Positions 11,815-24,284 of a DNA stretch of 64,000 bases are shown here, in pieces. Numbering within the stretch: the first letter of the stretch is position 1; each line of letters starts with the position of its first letter. Below the pieces are notes generated by a model. It saw only the letters and a list, made by a program, of their open reading frames with translations. It was not told where the DNA came from and searched no databases. Origin of the DNA: Stereum hirsutum FP-91666 SS1 (taxonomy: Eukaryota; Basidiomycota; Agaricomycetes; Russulales; Stereaceae); NCBI RefSeq assembly GCF_000264905.1, contig NW_006763145.1, forward strand, positions 1,285,347-1,349,346. The letters run 5' to 3'. The position numbers and the translations under genes were made by a program.

Positions 11815-13847
11815 TCAATAGCGTCGAAGATGATTGACCAAGGGCCCCAAAGCATGATGTTCATCCTGTCCAAGACTGCCTGGAAGGCCTTCACCGCTAT
11901 TATAGTCGTATTTACCAATCCGACTATACAGGCGGAGCGGGTCCCGAGGAATGAATTGGATGGCTGGGACGCCCGCGGGTGTGATTTTTGCAAGGCTCTG
12001 GACCGTGAATGGGGAACGGCTCTGGGTGACGGTGCGACCATCATTGCGAAGACCGGTACGTTCAGAGGACGTGAGCTGCTGAATGTTCTTTCCGGGATAC
12101 ATTTCGCGAGCTGTGTGAAGAGCAGAGTATGCGGCCCCTAATAATATTCGAGGTTCAACATACATATGTGCGAAGCAATATTGCTGAGAATGAATGAGAT
12201 GCTTACCCGATATCCATGCATGATGAAACGAAAGGTGCTCCCCGGCGAAGAAAATTCGTCCATCGTTTTCAGAAGCCCGATAAGCGTCGAATCTATCCAG
12301 CCACTGCCCTGGGAGAAACATGGCGGCCCCCGTCGCTGTTGAACTTGACCAGACAACGTCAAACGTCTCGATGAGCAAGTCTGTGACGGTGAGATTGGGA
12401 TTGGGAGGATCCTCGAGGTCGGCAAGACGCCCTTTGTAAACTTTCTCTAGAGCATCGAGGGCAAGGCTTCGGCGCTCGAGCGGGGTCAGAGGAAGCCAGG
12501 TAGCGGCGTCGGTCATCCTGACCAGTCGAAGAAAGTGTGAGTGTTTTCGCCAGACAGAGGAAACCGCGATCGCACGAACCATGCATATATGAGAAGCACA
12601 CCCTCTGGTCCTTTGGAGCCGTCGTTCGCGGAAGACTGAATACCGTACGAAGGAAAGACAATCCAGCGGATGGGCAGGTCTGTCGTAGTCTGACCACCCC
12701 TTGACGGGTTTTCTACTAGTTCCCAGAACCGTTTCTTGAAACGCATGCCCATCTTGTACAGCAGCTCGATGTGCATGGATCGAATCGCCATCTCCTTCGC
12801 CGGCGTCCAGATCGGACGAGCGATGATCATCTTGAGTGCGGCGGGAGGAATGGCGAGCACGACCTTGTCGAAAGCTGCTACGATCTTCCCGTTGTACCCT
12901 GTCGCGGTGATCTCAACAAAGTCGACACCTCTACACGTCTTCGGCTGCACCGAGTTGACGCGGGCCCCAAACGTTACGTGTTCGTTGCCGATCATAGCGA
13001 GCATTGCCTCAGGGAGACAGGTCATACCGTTGGCGATGGTCTTCCAGTTCTCCTCTCCGAAGTCGAGATTCTGCATGATCATCTCGGGGACGCTGAGGGC
13101 GAACTCGTTCGTTTGAGACTCCATGGTTTCGATGAAGTCGATAACAGAGGGTGGATAGTTTGCGACGTGTTGCAGGTAGGCGCGGAATGGGAAGGTGTCC
13201 CATTTCTGGGCTAAGGCACGGAAAACGGATTCGAACTTCTCTAACCCATCGTCAAGGGCCCTCTTGAGAGGAAAATCGTCCATCAACTTTTGGATCGCGT
13301 TTTTGAGGAGGTCTGCTGCGGTGGAGGTTGCGTAGAAAGCGGGAACATCCCAGCCTATCGCTTTGGCCGACAGGCTCTCGCCCCCTGAAGCGCTGACACC
13401 ACGGTCTATGATCTTCCCATTGACGTAGGTCTGGTTACCCTGCGACTTGAGGACGTACTTGATGAGTTCAACGTGCCTGTCGTCCTTGGGGCGGTCGCGG
13501 TCGTTGTGCTCGTTGAGATAGGCGACGAGATCAGTGGTGATACGGTGCGCTGCAGAATCAGGGATGCGCATCGCGCCCGCTTCGAAATACTGATCCTTCT
13601 CGTGCGAGAAGTAGTGCGTAAGGACGCGACCACCGACACGTTCAGTACCTTCGAAGATATGAAAGCTGATGTCCGGGTCGGCCCTCTTCAAGAGCAGAGC
13701 AGTGTAGAGGCCAGCGATTCCGCCGCCGACGATGCCGACAGCTATGCGTTCTCCGCAGGGGCAGCTGCAATCTATGCACAAAACAAACGCATGTAAGTAC
13801 ATCATAGCGAGAAAATCATGATAAACAGTAGAACTGGCGTACGACAA
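11815..13847 (-). CDS. flavin amine oxidase / L-amino-acid oxidase family protein
   Basis: Three exons (13847-12580, 12517-12207, 12137-11815) join in phase to 633 residues. Near the N-terminus VGIVGGGIAGLYTALLLKR is the FAD-binding GxGxxG fold, followed by an acidic residue and RVGGRVLTHYF, the GG-motif typical of the family. The C-terminal FAD signature reads IFFAGEHLSFHHAWISGAAY, split by the second intron. Such enzymes oxidise L-amino acids or amines to the keto acid or aldehyde, ammonia and hydrogen peroxide. Length and motif order fit fungal L-amino-acid oxidases better than MAO-N. The first 30 residues are hydrophobic and Cys-rich (CIDCSCPC). They may be a signal segment, or may be partly an in-frame 36-nt intron with GT-AG ends near 13798-13763. 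Substrate is not predictable. Confidence 0.85.
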
Positions 13848-14061
13848 CCGTTTGCGGGATGGGTGCTAGAGGTCAGATTTTCTGGTGTAGGCATGTTTTA
13901 GTCGAGGGTAGGAAAGACTTGGGCAGAAAGATTGAGCTAGGGCGTATGGCGTTTATGGAAAAAGATGTCAGAGAATGTCGTTACTTGGAAGAACGCGGAG
14001 ACCTACATATACTCATGCGTTCGCCCAAGACCCTGAAGTATATGAGTCTAAGTCGGCCCAC

Positions 14062-14455
14062 AAGTATCATCATGTGGAGCGCACGAAAATCTCGAGAAAC
14101 CTAAGTTCAGACGGAGGCTGAGCGCAACTTCTTCATGTGCTGCTAAAGAATCCGAGTATCATCCAGTGTAGGAATGAAAATCTCGAAAGAATCCGGGTTT
14201 AGACGCTGACTAGGCCCGGATCCTTCTTTCTATATTCCTCTAGAAGATGAGTATCGTCATGTGTAGCGCAGACATGCTCAAGAAACCCAGGTTCAGACAG
14301 TGGCTGAGCGTAAATTAAATACTTCACACTCTGCTGCCGGAAAACATGAGTGTCGTCAGGTGGAGCGGACGACAAGTTCGAAAGATCCGAATTTAGACGG
14401 TAGCTGAGCGCAGATACTTCATGTGCTGCTGGAGAACATGAGTATATTGTAACAT
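14062..14455 (+). repeat. degenerate tandem repeat, about 90-100 bp period, four copies
   Basis: Copies begin at about 14063, 14154, 14249 and 14348. Each starts GAGTATCRTC followed by TGTGGAGCG-like sequence, then CTCGARAAAYCC, then AGACGGNGGCTGAGCG, and in three copies TTCATGTGCTGCT. Copies differ by several percent plus small indels, so the array is old. No function is evident. Confidence 0.7.
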
Positions 14456-16084
14456 TTTGAGTTTGCGCACCCTACCAGAGCCCAAGCAATAGGATGTAAC
14501 GAGATGAGCCACAGTCCAGACGACTAGATAGTGGTGACCATGCTCGACTTAGAGCGATGAATGGTGAAAGCGCTGACGGGCCATCTTCGGACAGACTATG
14601 AATTATGACGATGCCGACACCACAGATACTTCTCGAAATCCTTTCGAAGGTCACTGTGGGGACTATTCTATTGAGGTTATAATTGCGGGGTATATTGGGA
14701 ATCAAACCCAAACTGCCATGAACTGCGAGGTTGCTGCCTCTAGAACATAGACTGCTTGAGTGCTCCAGGCCCCACACTTACCATCTCAAGCACAGACTAC
14801 CAAAGTAACTGATGACTGAGATGAGCGAAGACGTGCGAGGTCGCCTAGCACGGTGTCTTCGTTCTATCTTCATAGCGTTTGGGAGCAAGCGAAAGGTCTT
14901 TACGTCCTCGTTTAGGGAATAAACCACGTCGTGGCTTCCACCTAGATCAAATGTGAATGAGTGTAAGCTACATTCATGAGCATTGAGGCTCACGGAAGAT
15001 GAGCACAGCGGGGAACGAGAGCTTCAACTCTCCCTGTCGAAGCCGCGACTTCGAAGACCAAAGTTAGCGGTTCCGTACATATCATGTAGACTTCAGAAGG
15101 TAAAGTATGACGTACCGCACGTCCACAGCCTGATTAGACTGATTTCTCGCCAGAATGTCTTCTCTAAGAGTGCGAGTTTGTCTGAATGAGTGTGCGCCAC
15201 TTCAGAAGCAACCCTTGAGTCTATGGCTAGTAAGAAATGCGGACCCACTTCATGTTACAGTCTGAGACTCTGTTGTTCGATGTTGCAGACTTCGAACCGG
15301 GATGGAGCTTCGCCTGGTCTGTTGTGGTACAGTGCCGTGGTTGGAGATCCCACACGCGAACTCATTTCATGTAGGTCACTGACCTCTGGGCCGCGCTCGG
15401 ACGCCTCGATTACGGCTGGACCTCAAAGTGGGCGATACGCAACGCAAGCCGTGATCTGGACGTGGAACCAACTAACTTGAATGAAGACGAAGATTCCGGC
15501 GATGCTATGAGGAGTATACCCCTAAAGAATAGTTCATCATATCGAAAACGCAACGCAGAGCATATGGTTATGGGAGTCCTCAAGTACGCCGAAGACCGAA
15601 TAATTATCAGCTCACAGGGGAACGTGAAGACGACTGTATCAAGCCCTCCCTCGATCCAATTAAATAAATATCCTTGCCATCCCGACATCCTTGACCTATC
15701 CCGACACAGAATAAATCAATGAAGACGCACGATCCAAAAGAGAAATGTTCTCTCAGCGCTTAGAATTTCAAGTATCATCCGAAAACTGACAAGTGCTCCT
15801 CTCGTTTCACGATGCTTTCTTCCGATTTTGGACTTTCGCCGCTCGCGATCGAGTTCATCGTGCATTCAGATCAATGAGCTAAGACTGTCAAGGTCAAGTA
15901 AACGTCGAGTGACAGAGTCAGGTCCAGAGTGGGTATGGAGGCATATACTGCTCTCATGAGCGCTCTGCACTCGAACAGTGCCACTGTGGCGAGATATGGC
16001 TAGGACTAGATAGATCATAGGCATGCTGAGTTACATGGGTGAGGTGACTTGAGCGCTCAACGAACCCTGACCGCCATTCTCACT

Positions 16085-17125
16085 CAACAAAAGAATTGTT
16101 GCACAAAGCTTAGAGAGCACGAGCACAGGTCACTCAATCACAGAAAAAAATATGAATCGCAGCCCAAGCCAACCAGGAGAGACTGTCGAGGCCAGAACAT
16201 CTTCTGAGAACTGTGACCTGCGGTACGATGCTTCTCTAATTGCTTGTGCGGGAGCGTTTCTGCGCACGAGAAAAGCGGGCAGGGGGTCTATTGTGAGGAG
16301 AGCAAGAGAACCCGGTAATGCTTTTGGAAGGAGGGGTCATATCGCAGAATTAGCGATACATGAGCCCGCCGAAGATGAGCATGGTTACGCCTGCTCTACA
16401 TGTAACGCAGGATAGGACCAGCGCCAGCACAACAGCTGCTGAAAGCGGGCGTAGTTAAGTGAGCAGCACACCTGAACAGGCGGGCAACGTGTCTTCAACC
16501 TGCGGTAGGATGCTGGACAGCAGCAGATTGCGAGAGGCTACAAGGGACTCGAAGGAGGAAGCGACAACGAGAGGTGAATGAATCTATGGATTCATTGCAC
16601 ACCACACCTTCCGTGAGCCCAGATGGAAAAGCCATCAAAACGCTCTGCCATCCCCCCTCAACAATAAAATCATCGCGCAGAGCTAAGAGAGCATGAACAT
16701 CTGATGTCAAAGTCCCGGAAAATATCTGTAGCCTAGGTCATGAAAAGACTGTTGTTGCCAGAACATTTTTCGAGATCCTTGACCTACGGCGCAATGCTTT
16801 TCTTTGACTGTGAGGGATCGTTCTGGCCCACGCGAAATGCGGAAAACGGCCTCAGAGAAAAGAGGAATAGGAAGAAAATGGCATGACGTTTGGAAGAAGC
16901 AAGGGCTCGCACCGCAGAACTAGCGCTGAATGCATGATCAAGAGGCATAGGTCGCAGGCAGGCCGTATCATAATCTAACCTGTGGGTGCTCGGTCAGCGC
17001 TGGGTAGACTGTAACAGCAGTAGATGACAAGAGCGTGCGAGGATTCAACAGGAGATATCCATACTAAAATACAGGGATTCATCTCCCTGTCACCGCGGAA
17101 GGAAAGCCACTAAAACGCATCTGTC
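16085..17125 (+). repeat. two diverged direct repeats of about 0.5 kb
   Basis: Blocks at about 16085-16658 and 16659-17125 share ordered anchors: CTCAACAA...AAAATCAT-like, AGAGAGCAYGARCA, GCCAGAACAT, TGACCTRCGGYRCRATGCTT, GCAGAAYTAGCG and GATTCAT...CACC. Spacing between matching anchors is about 566-575 bp. Identity in between is modest with many indels. It looks like an old tandem duplication of non-coding DNA, or remnants of a repeated element. Confidence 0.6.
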
Positions 17126-17758
17126 GGCAAGGGTGTCAAAGATAAACGAGAGGTGGCTCAAGAACTGCACCACAACGTGAGAACATGGCGAGGAGCGTTG
17201 AGGAGCGTACGTGTCGTTCCAAAATGGTTCAGATAATCTGATGAAGGTGTGACTCGGGGTGAGTATGTATGAGGGCATACAAGGCCTCCAGGAGGTTGAC
17301 TCTTTCCCCGATACTCAAACGATGGCGGTCTGCGCCAGGCGCTGCCCACGTTTAACATGACCGAAGTCTATCGCTTCCTCACCGTACCGTCTGGATCGTC
17401 AGAGCTAATACATAACGATGAGGTTTTCACAACACAGGAGGAGGCTTCCACAACAAAAGGAGCCCCGTAGATCATCGCCCAAAAACGTGTTTCGTGAATT
17501 CGCCTGAGCCTTGAGGCCTTGAGGCGGGCCACGCCGGAAGAAGAAAGAGGAAAACAAAGGGCGCCAACGTTCACGGTGACGTTCCAGGTGTTGGGGTAAG
17601 GTCTAGTCCACGCGGAGAAAGAAAAGCAAAAGTAAAAAGCCGCCACCCAGCTCACCTGTCGTCTCCTCTTTTTTTTTTCGCGACTTGTTTGAACTTTGCA
17701 TCGTCCTCGAGGTTGGGGACAGGCGAATTCAAAAACTCGCAGGCTTCGCTGTTTCCTG

Positions 17759-18040
17759 ATGTGGCCAGTGGCGGGCACACGCGCCGGCGGCTCGCAGGCG
17801 CAACGACAACCTCTCAACCACCAGCCCCATCCGCATCCCCCGCCGTCGCCGTCGCCTGCTCACTCGTCTCTGCAGGCTCCTCATCCACAGCATCCACCGC
17901 CGTATCAGAATCATCACCAATACCAACAATACCAACAACACCAGCAAAACCCGAACCCGCACCCGAACCCGGGCACGATCCGTATCCCCATGTTGGCCTC
18001 CGTCAACCAGCAGAACAAGAACCAGTTCCATCTCCAGCAA

Positions 18041-18083
<43 letters not shown>

Positions 18084-18089
18084 AGCAGC

Positions 18090-18121
<32 letters not shown>

Positions 18122-21100
18122 GGAGGACCGCAGAACGGCAATGATATCCCACCGCCGCCGTTGAACGGACAGGACTTTACGCTGTCGAATGTGTTGCATT
18201 TCTTGCAGTCGGAGTGGAGGAGGTATGAGCGGGACAGAAATGAGTGGGAGATTGAACGTGCGGAGATGAGGGTGCGTTTCCTTCGTTCTTGTTCGCCAGG
18301 TTGGGTTGGGTGTTTTGTTGACGTTGTTGACGTTGGTGTCGTCGTGTGCAGGCACGGATCGCGCTGCTCGAGGGCGAGCGGAGGTCGTTTGAGAATATCA
18401 AGGTCGACCTTATGCGCCGTATCAAAATGCTCGAATACGCACTTCGCATCGAACGGTGCGTCTTTCGTTATACGTTCTCGTTATCTCTCGTCTTATGCAA
18501 TCCACTGACTGACATGTTCCCCGTCCTCTTACGCGTCGACGTGTCCATCCGCCCATCCCACACTCTCACACTCTTATAACGTCTGCATTAACATTCAACC
18601 TTATCCACAAACACGTCCACAGTTCCAAACAACTCTCCCAACCCTCCCAAGCCCCGAAACACGCATCAGCACCCAACGCAACCGCCCAAAGCGCAGGCGC
18701 ACAATCCCAAAAGGACGAGGTGTTGAGCCATAAAGAAGGCAGCAGCGGGAGTTCGCCACGCAGTGAAGGTCCGTCTCATCTTCTCTTCGCCAATTCTACT
18801 TCCACTACTAACCTTCCTCTTCAATTATTCGTCGCGCACACATGATTCAGATTCTCCCCTCCCCGAGCCCCGGATACCCAACGGTGCCACCACCGGCGGA
18901 CCCGGCAGCGTAGGCGGCGGCGGCGGCGGCGGCGCTTCTGGTGCTGGTGCTGGTGGACCTGCAGGAGGCGGTCGACCCCTCACATGGGCAGGCACTGCGA
19001 CCTCGAACTGGCAGGGCACCACAGGGACGGGCACAGGTGGACCCGCGGCTGCGATCGCTGCGTCTGCGTTGGGGAAGCCGCCGCCGGGGAGGGACCCGAA
19101 GAGTCGGGCGAGGAGTAGGGATTATTTGAAGCAGTGCGTTTTCCTCCTTTGACTTCCCATTATCCTTTCACTACTCTGCTCTGTACTACACCGCGCTGTC
19201 GACTGAAAATCACGAACTGACGAACTGATTGGAATGATGACGAATCGAACACAGATGCCTTCAAGAGATCTCATACCTCACCTCCCACCAAGCAATGAAC
19301 CCCCTCCCGACCCGACAACTCCTCTCCAACCCAACATCCACCAACAACAACAATAACCCCAACGGTCCCCCTCCACCCCCTAATCCCACGCACCCCAACG
19401 CGTCGAACACGTCCCTCAGTCTTCCGAACGTTCCTTCGTTCGACTCGATTGGTGCTGCAGGGATGGGAGGCGCAGGGGGGATGGGTGGAGGAGCAGGTGC
19501 TGGAGGAATGGGAATGAATCCGTACGCGACGAGGCCAAGGAAGATCATGCCTGACGTCGGCGGTGGCGTCGGAAAAGAGTTCCCACTGATGAACGGCGCC
19601 AGTCTTCCCGGGCCTTTGGGCATCGGGGGAGGGCCGGGGAGTGTGGGGCCTGGACAGAGTATGATCCAACAGCAGCAGGGACCGGGGTCGGCGCCTGCGA
19701 CGGGGGGACCGCAGATTCCGATGTTGGATAGGGGGTTGACGACGGGTGGGGCGAATCATCAGGGGGTGGTTCAGCAACAACAACAAGGACAGCAGCAGCA
19801 AGGACAACAACAAGGACAGGGACAGCCGGCGTCTGGGCCAGGTGCTGGACAGGAGGGTGGGGATTTGAGTGCGGCGAATACGACGATTTCGAGGGAAGGT
19901 GGGCCGGCAGGAGGAGGAGGAGGAGGGCAAGGAGTGGGCGCGGGAGCGTTCGATGCGCAGAGTGTCCCTACGGCTATTTTCCGCCCGGAGGGGAATTGGA
20001 AGGAACAGTTGAGGCTTTCGCATGAGGCGGATCAGGCAACGCGGGCGCGGGTGCGGGTGCAGGGGTGGGATTCGGGGAGTAGTGCCGGGATGGGTGAAGG
20101 CGAGGGTGAGGAGGGTGAAGGGGAGGGCGAGGAGGAGGAGGAGGAGGAAGGGGAGGGAGAGAGTGAGGTTGGGGTGGGGAGTGAGGCGGAGGAGGGAGAG
20201 GAGGTGCAGGATGGGAAGGTGTGGAAGGCGAAGAGGACGTTGAGGAAGTCAGTTTGAGTTTTTCTTTTCTTTTTTCTCTCTCCACTTTATTGGCCCGTTC
20301 GTCTTCTCCTTGTCGCTGTGCGCCGTTTGGAGAAGCGACTCTCATCACTCATGCTCATGAACCGAAACTGACCTATGCTTGCGCCCCCCCTTCGTCTGGT
20401 TGTATTCTATTCCTTTCTCCCTCTCTCGGTTTCTACAGTCACCTAGACGCCGTGCGCGCGATCGCGTTCCACCCGACCGAACTCTGCCTCGCAACAGGCG
20501 GTGACGACTGCACGGTCAAAATATGGCGCATGGACGTCGCCGGCCTCGCTTCTTCCGCGTGCGTCCACCTTCTCCTATTTTCTTTTGCATTATGCTCTTT
20601 CGTCGCTGATGGGTTTCCGCATGGTTTCCTCGTGGGTGGACATGCATTCACGGTGCTTCTTCTTCCTCGCTCGTTTTGCGCTCGAACGTGCGCCACTCAC
20701 GGCTACGCCACAACATCACACTCAAAAATACACCCCCCATTCCAAAAATACAACACACAAAACGAAACACGAAAACAGCACCCGCGCCATAACCGAAGTC
20801 GAACCCCAACTGACCCTCCGCGGCCACTCCGCCGCCATAACCCGCCTGATCATCTCCCCCTCCAAACAGCTCCTCTACTCCGCCTCTCTCGACTCGACCG
20901 TCCGCGTCTGGGCGCTCCCCCCTCCGTCGCACACGACCTACGCGCCCTTCGACGTCTCGAGGCTCAGGGGAGAGTTGATCGGACATACGGACGCGGTGTG
21001 GGATTTGGCGCTCGTGAGGGATGAGAGTACGTTGATTAGTTGTGGGGCGGAGGGGAGTGTTAAGGTTTGGGATGTAGGGAGAGCGGGGGGGAGGGAGGGG

Positions 21101-21898
21101 GCGAGGTTGAGGGTTGGGTGGATGTATGGGGGGTTGAAGGAGGAGAGGGTGGAGGGTGAGGGCGAGGGCGCAGGGGAAGGGGAAGAAGAGGAGAAGGGCG
21201 AGACTGATGGGGATGAGGATGAGGATGTGGAGAAGGATGAGGGAGATGAGGTGCCGGGGGCGACGGCGGTGGAGGCGATCAAGGTGGATTTGAAGAAGGT
21301 GGCGGTGGCGTATACGAATGGGGTGATCAAGATATTCGATATCGAGGATGGGAGAGAGTTGATGAGGTTGTCGGGCGGGGCGAGTGAGGCGGATGGTGCG
21401 TTGCTTTTTTTTTTTCGTTACCAAACAAATTGTTGACTGAGTGGTTTGGTTTTGGTAGATGAAGCGTCGTGGGGACAAGCGAACAGTATCGTTTCGCATC
21501 CGACGATGCCGATACTCATCACTGCTCACGAAGACAAGCGCATCCGGATGTTCGACATCATCACCGGTAGGCTTCTCCTCTTCCTTTTTCTCCCTCTCTA
21601 TTGAACTAATCAAACACAACTCCCCACTCCAGGTCAATGCACCCACTCCATGCCCGCCCACCTCGACGGCGTCACCTCGCTCTCCATCGACCCCTCCGGC
21701 TTCTCGCTCGTCTCCGGCGGCCACGACTGCTCCGTCCGCTTCTGGGACATCCTCGGCTCGCGCGCGTGCGTGCAGGAGATCTCGAGCCATCGGGAGAAGG
21801 CGGAGGAGGGCGTGTTGGACGTGATGTTCCATGCGAGTTTGCCGTTTATGGCGAGTGCGGGGGCGGATGGGGTGGTTAAGCTTTATGCGTCGTCGTGA
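17759..21898 (+). CDS. striatin (STRIPAK scaffold; HAM-3/PRO11/Far8 family)
   Basis: Nine exons join in phase to 1049 residues: 17759-18271, 18352-18455, 18623-18768, 18851-19133, 19255-20247, 20439-20558, 20779-21395, 21459-21566 and 21633-21898. The striatin core is clear: LQSEWRRYERDRNEWEIERA, then a coiled coil with RIALLEGERR and DLMRRIKMLEYALR (the caveolin- and calmodulin-binding/dimer region), the RDYLKQCLQEISYL block, and C-terminal WD40 repeats with GGDDCTVKIW, SASLDSTVRVW, GHTDAVWDLAL, FDIEDGREL and SGGHDCSVRFWD. Striatin scaffolds PP2A and GCK kinases in STRIPAK at the nuclear envelope and ER, controlling hyphal fusion and fruiting. Oddities are a Gln tract at about residues 95-121 encoded by CAG/CAA, Gly/Pro/Gln-rich linkers, and Glu/Gly-rich stretches near 20095-20215 and inside the WD region near 21140-21260. 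The ATG at 17759 is the first in frame. Confidence 0.93.
18037..18121 (+). repeat. CAG/CAA (poly-Gln) microsatellite in striatin
   Basis: About 28 consecutive CAA/CAG codons encode an uninterrupted glutamine tract in the first striatin exon. Mixed codons rather than pure CAG suggest selection for the amino acid, or an older repeat. Length is likely to vary between strains. Confidence 0.9.
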
Positions 21899-24284
21899 GT
21901 TGTGAGGTGATGAGTGGGAGGGAAAAGGGAGAGATGAGAGGGCGGGATTTTTCTTGGAGTGGAGTGGAGTAGATACCTTTTTCTTTTTAATTATTTTTCT
22001 TGTGTTCTTACTCGGTCTGCTCTTGTTCGTCTTCGATATCCTATGTTCATCGTGTTACGCGGAACGTCGAAAATCACTCTTGGCTGACTTAGGATGCAGA
22101 CCGAGGCCATTCCTTGTCGCTGAGTCTATAAGAAGGTAGACTGTGAAGAGTTGTCTGAAATCTGTGTCGGGCATCGCAAAAGGATTCCCGACGGACGACG
22201 AGCCAGCGCAATTTAACTTGTGGCGCGAACTTGTAACTTGACTTGCCTGCCAAATCGGGCATGACTTAATGGAACAAACTTGTGGCACTTGCGTACCTCT
22301 CACTTGTGGCGCACTTGTGCTCCTATAATCCTCGATAACCATGTAGCTCACCAGCGATGACACCCATAAGTATCACACCTGGTGTGCCCTACATGGTTAT
22401 TCTCCCTCTTCCCGTGTTGACGCGTATCTCAACTACGAATCTTTGTTACTCCTGCTCCGACTCGCTCGTCGATCACTTAGTCTCGGTTATAGCGGGCTTA
22501 AACCTCCACTGCGTACACTCTTGCGTAATGATTTCTCGAGCTAGCGCTGTAGCTGGAACCTACCCTCGGAGATTTGATTTGTCTAGACGGGCTATAGATG
22601 TCCAGCATGGCGATACGGGCCATTGCAAAGATGGAATCCTTGGGACCAACTTGAGACTTCCATCGATGATATAACCCTCCCGTTGAGGTCAAACAGAGCG
22701 GTAAACTTCACGCGTACGGGTTATATCTGAGTGGAGTCCCGAAGTCATTATGACCTCTTTCGACCATGGCGAAACACTAGCCTTTTGTTATCTCGATCTC
22801 TTAACGTTCTCTTCACTCTAGTTTTCCCGGTCAGCATGTGTCTGAAATACCTTTTCCGCTGCTACATTCAGCACACTGATCAACTTATGACATGGTGTAT
22901 GATTCACTTGCGTGTGCTTGTGTCAAACTTGTATGACTGCAGTAATGCAAACTTGAGCAAACTTGTAGGGCCAAGTTTCTCAAGCGAGCTTGTAAAGCAC
23001 GCATGCTGACTTGCAAGTTAACTAAGGTAGCCTAGTCTGTCGAAGTAAATGTGATCATCCAGTATATATCTAGTCGCTATGAAAGTCTCGCTGTACTTGG
23101 ATACTGGGGACGCCCAAGTCATCGCTATTGGCATGCTAAAAGTGATGCTTTAGTGGGCACCAGTAGTGGAAAGCTCAGCATCGGTCAAGGTACTTAGTAG
23201 GAGGCAGGCAATACATTGATGAGCTAGCGCTTCTGATAAATACGATGGTCTTTGACTACTGTGTCCGCGGAGGCATCATCTACAGTATCCGAGTCCTTAC
23301 TTGTGATGCTTGTGGTACAGAGGCAAACGGCCAGCTACCCGTTGGCGATTGTGCACGCGAACTAGTCAAACGCGTGATTACATGTAGGTATGTCCGACAA
23401 GGCATGGTAAGTGTTATACCAGTGGTAGAAGGACATATTGATGCCTCATGATCTCAGAAGTTTCACAAGTGTGCCAAGCTATACAAGTTCGTAAACGCAA
23501 GTTTGACAGCCAAGTGAGCTTGCAAACTTGCAAGTTAACTGGGACAAATTAACTTGTACACCGACAAGTTTGCGCAAGTTAACTTTTGGGCGTCGCAAGT
23601 TCGTATTACAAGTTAAAATGTGAACCCTCACGGACGACCACGCAAGATGTGCGCTTGCGAGGTAACAACGGAATTGCAGTGCAGTGTATTGCGTGGAAGA
23701 ATGGATGGATGGCTACATACAGTACTTAGGAGAAGTTAATCGTTCGGGGTCTACCAAATACACGATATCACGGGTACAAGGTAAGTGCTGGTTGCTAGAG
23801 TTGCGGGAACATACATACAAGGATGGATGGGGACGTAGTAGGGTACTGATTCAGGTTTGGGGATAGACGATGCGGTGAGAGAGATGGTTGAGTGGTATGT
23901 ATGTATGTACTATATGTGGGCATGTATACAGGAGGAAGATGGGAACCGGGTGGGGTGAGATTGTTGGACGATAAATTATGTATGCGGGATGGGGTGGAGG
24001 GGTCATATGGAGTGAGATGAGTACGCGATAGAGACAAGGGGAGAGAAAGAAAGATAAACAATGTTGGATGAGAAAGGGGGAGCTTGAAGGCCAAGGAAAG
24101 GAAAAGAGACAGACGATGTGACTATGGAGATAGGAGGAGAAAGGTGGGATGGAGACGACGATAGCTGGGACGGGGATAGCAAGGGCAGAGCGAGAGGTCC
24201 AATAAGAAAGGAGGAAAGAGACAATGACGACGAGATGACGGGGGGAGGACGGCCGAGACGAATGCAATTAAAGAGAGCGATAGC
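21899..24284. other. intergenic region between striatin and PDE1 3' ends
   Basis: No gene is recognised. Most of it (22209-23620) is the putative transposon described separately. The remainder is the 3' flanks of striatin and the phosphodiesterase. Bases 23895-23910 hold a short GTAT repeat. Confidence 0.5.
22209..23620. mobile_element. putative non-autonomous transposon with ACTTG-rich ends
   Basis: The left end (22209 on) reads CAATTTAACTTGTGGCGCGA and the right end, reverse-complemented from 23620, reads CATTTTAACTTGTAATACGA. About 22 of the terminal 30 bases match, and most differences are transitions. Both ends carry dense repeats of ACTTG/CAAGT: about ten copies within 22211-22320 on one strand and over a dozen within 23465-23617 on the other. 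Such subterminal repeats are transposase-binding sites in CACTA, hAT and similar DNA transposons. The 1.4-kb interior has no recognisable transposase. No clear target-site duplication was found, so exact ends are uncertain. Confidence 0.55.

Larger units (their letters stand above)
13848..17758. other. 3.9-kb gene-poor region with degenerate repeats
   Basis: I find no convincing gene between the amine oxidase and striatin. Short frames on both strands lack family resemblance. The region holds the two repeat families listed separately (14062-14455 and 16085-17125), and the motif GAAGATGAGYA recurs at about 14244, 14995 and 16373. The last few hundred bases (17360-17758) are the striatin promoter and 5' leader. 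Confidence 0.5.

Noticed and set aside
17729..18355. Long minus-strand frame with poly-Leu opposite the striatin polyQ tract
   Set aside because: It is the antisense of CAG/CAA repeats and GC-rich coding sequence; striatin on the plus strand has clear domain homology.
20648..21832. 394-residue minus-strand open frame antisense to striatin
   Set aside because: Composition is that of an antisense shadow (Arg/Pro/His-rich) with no domain, and the plus strand encodes WD40 repeats.
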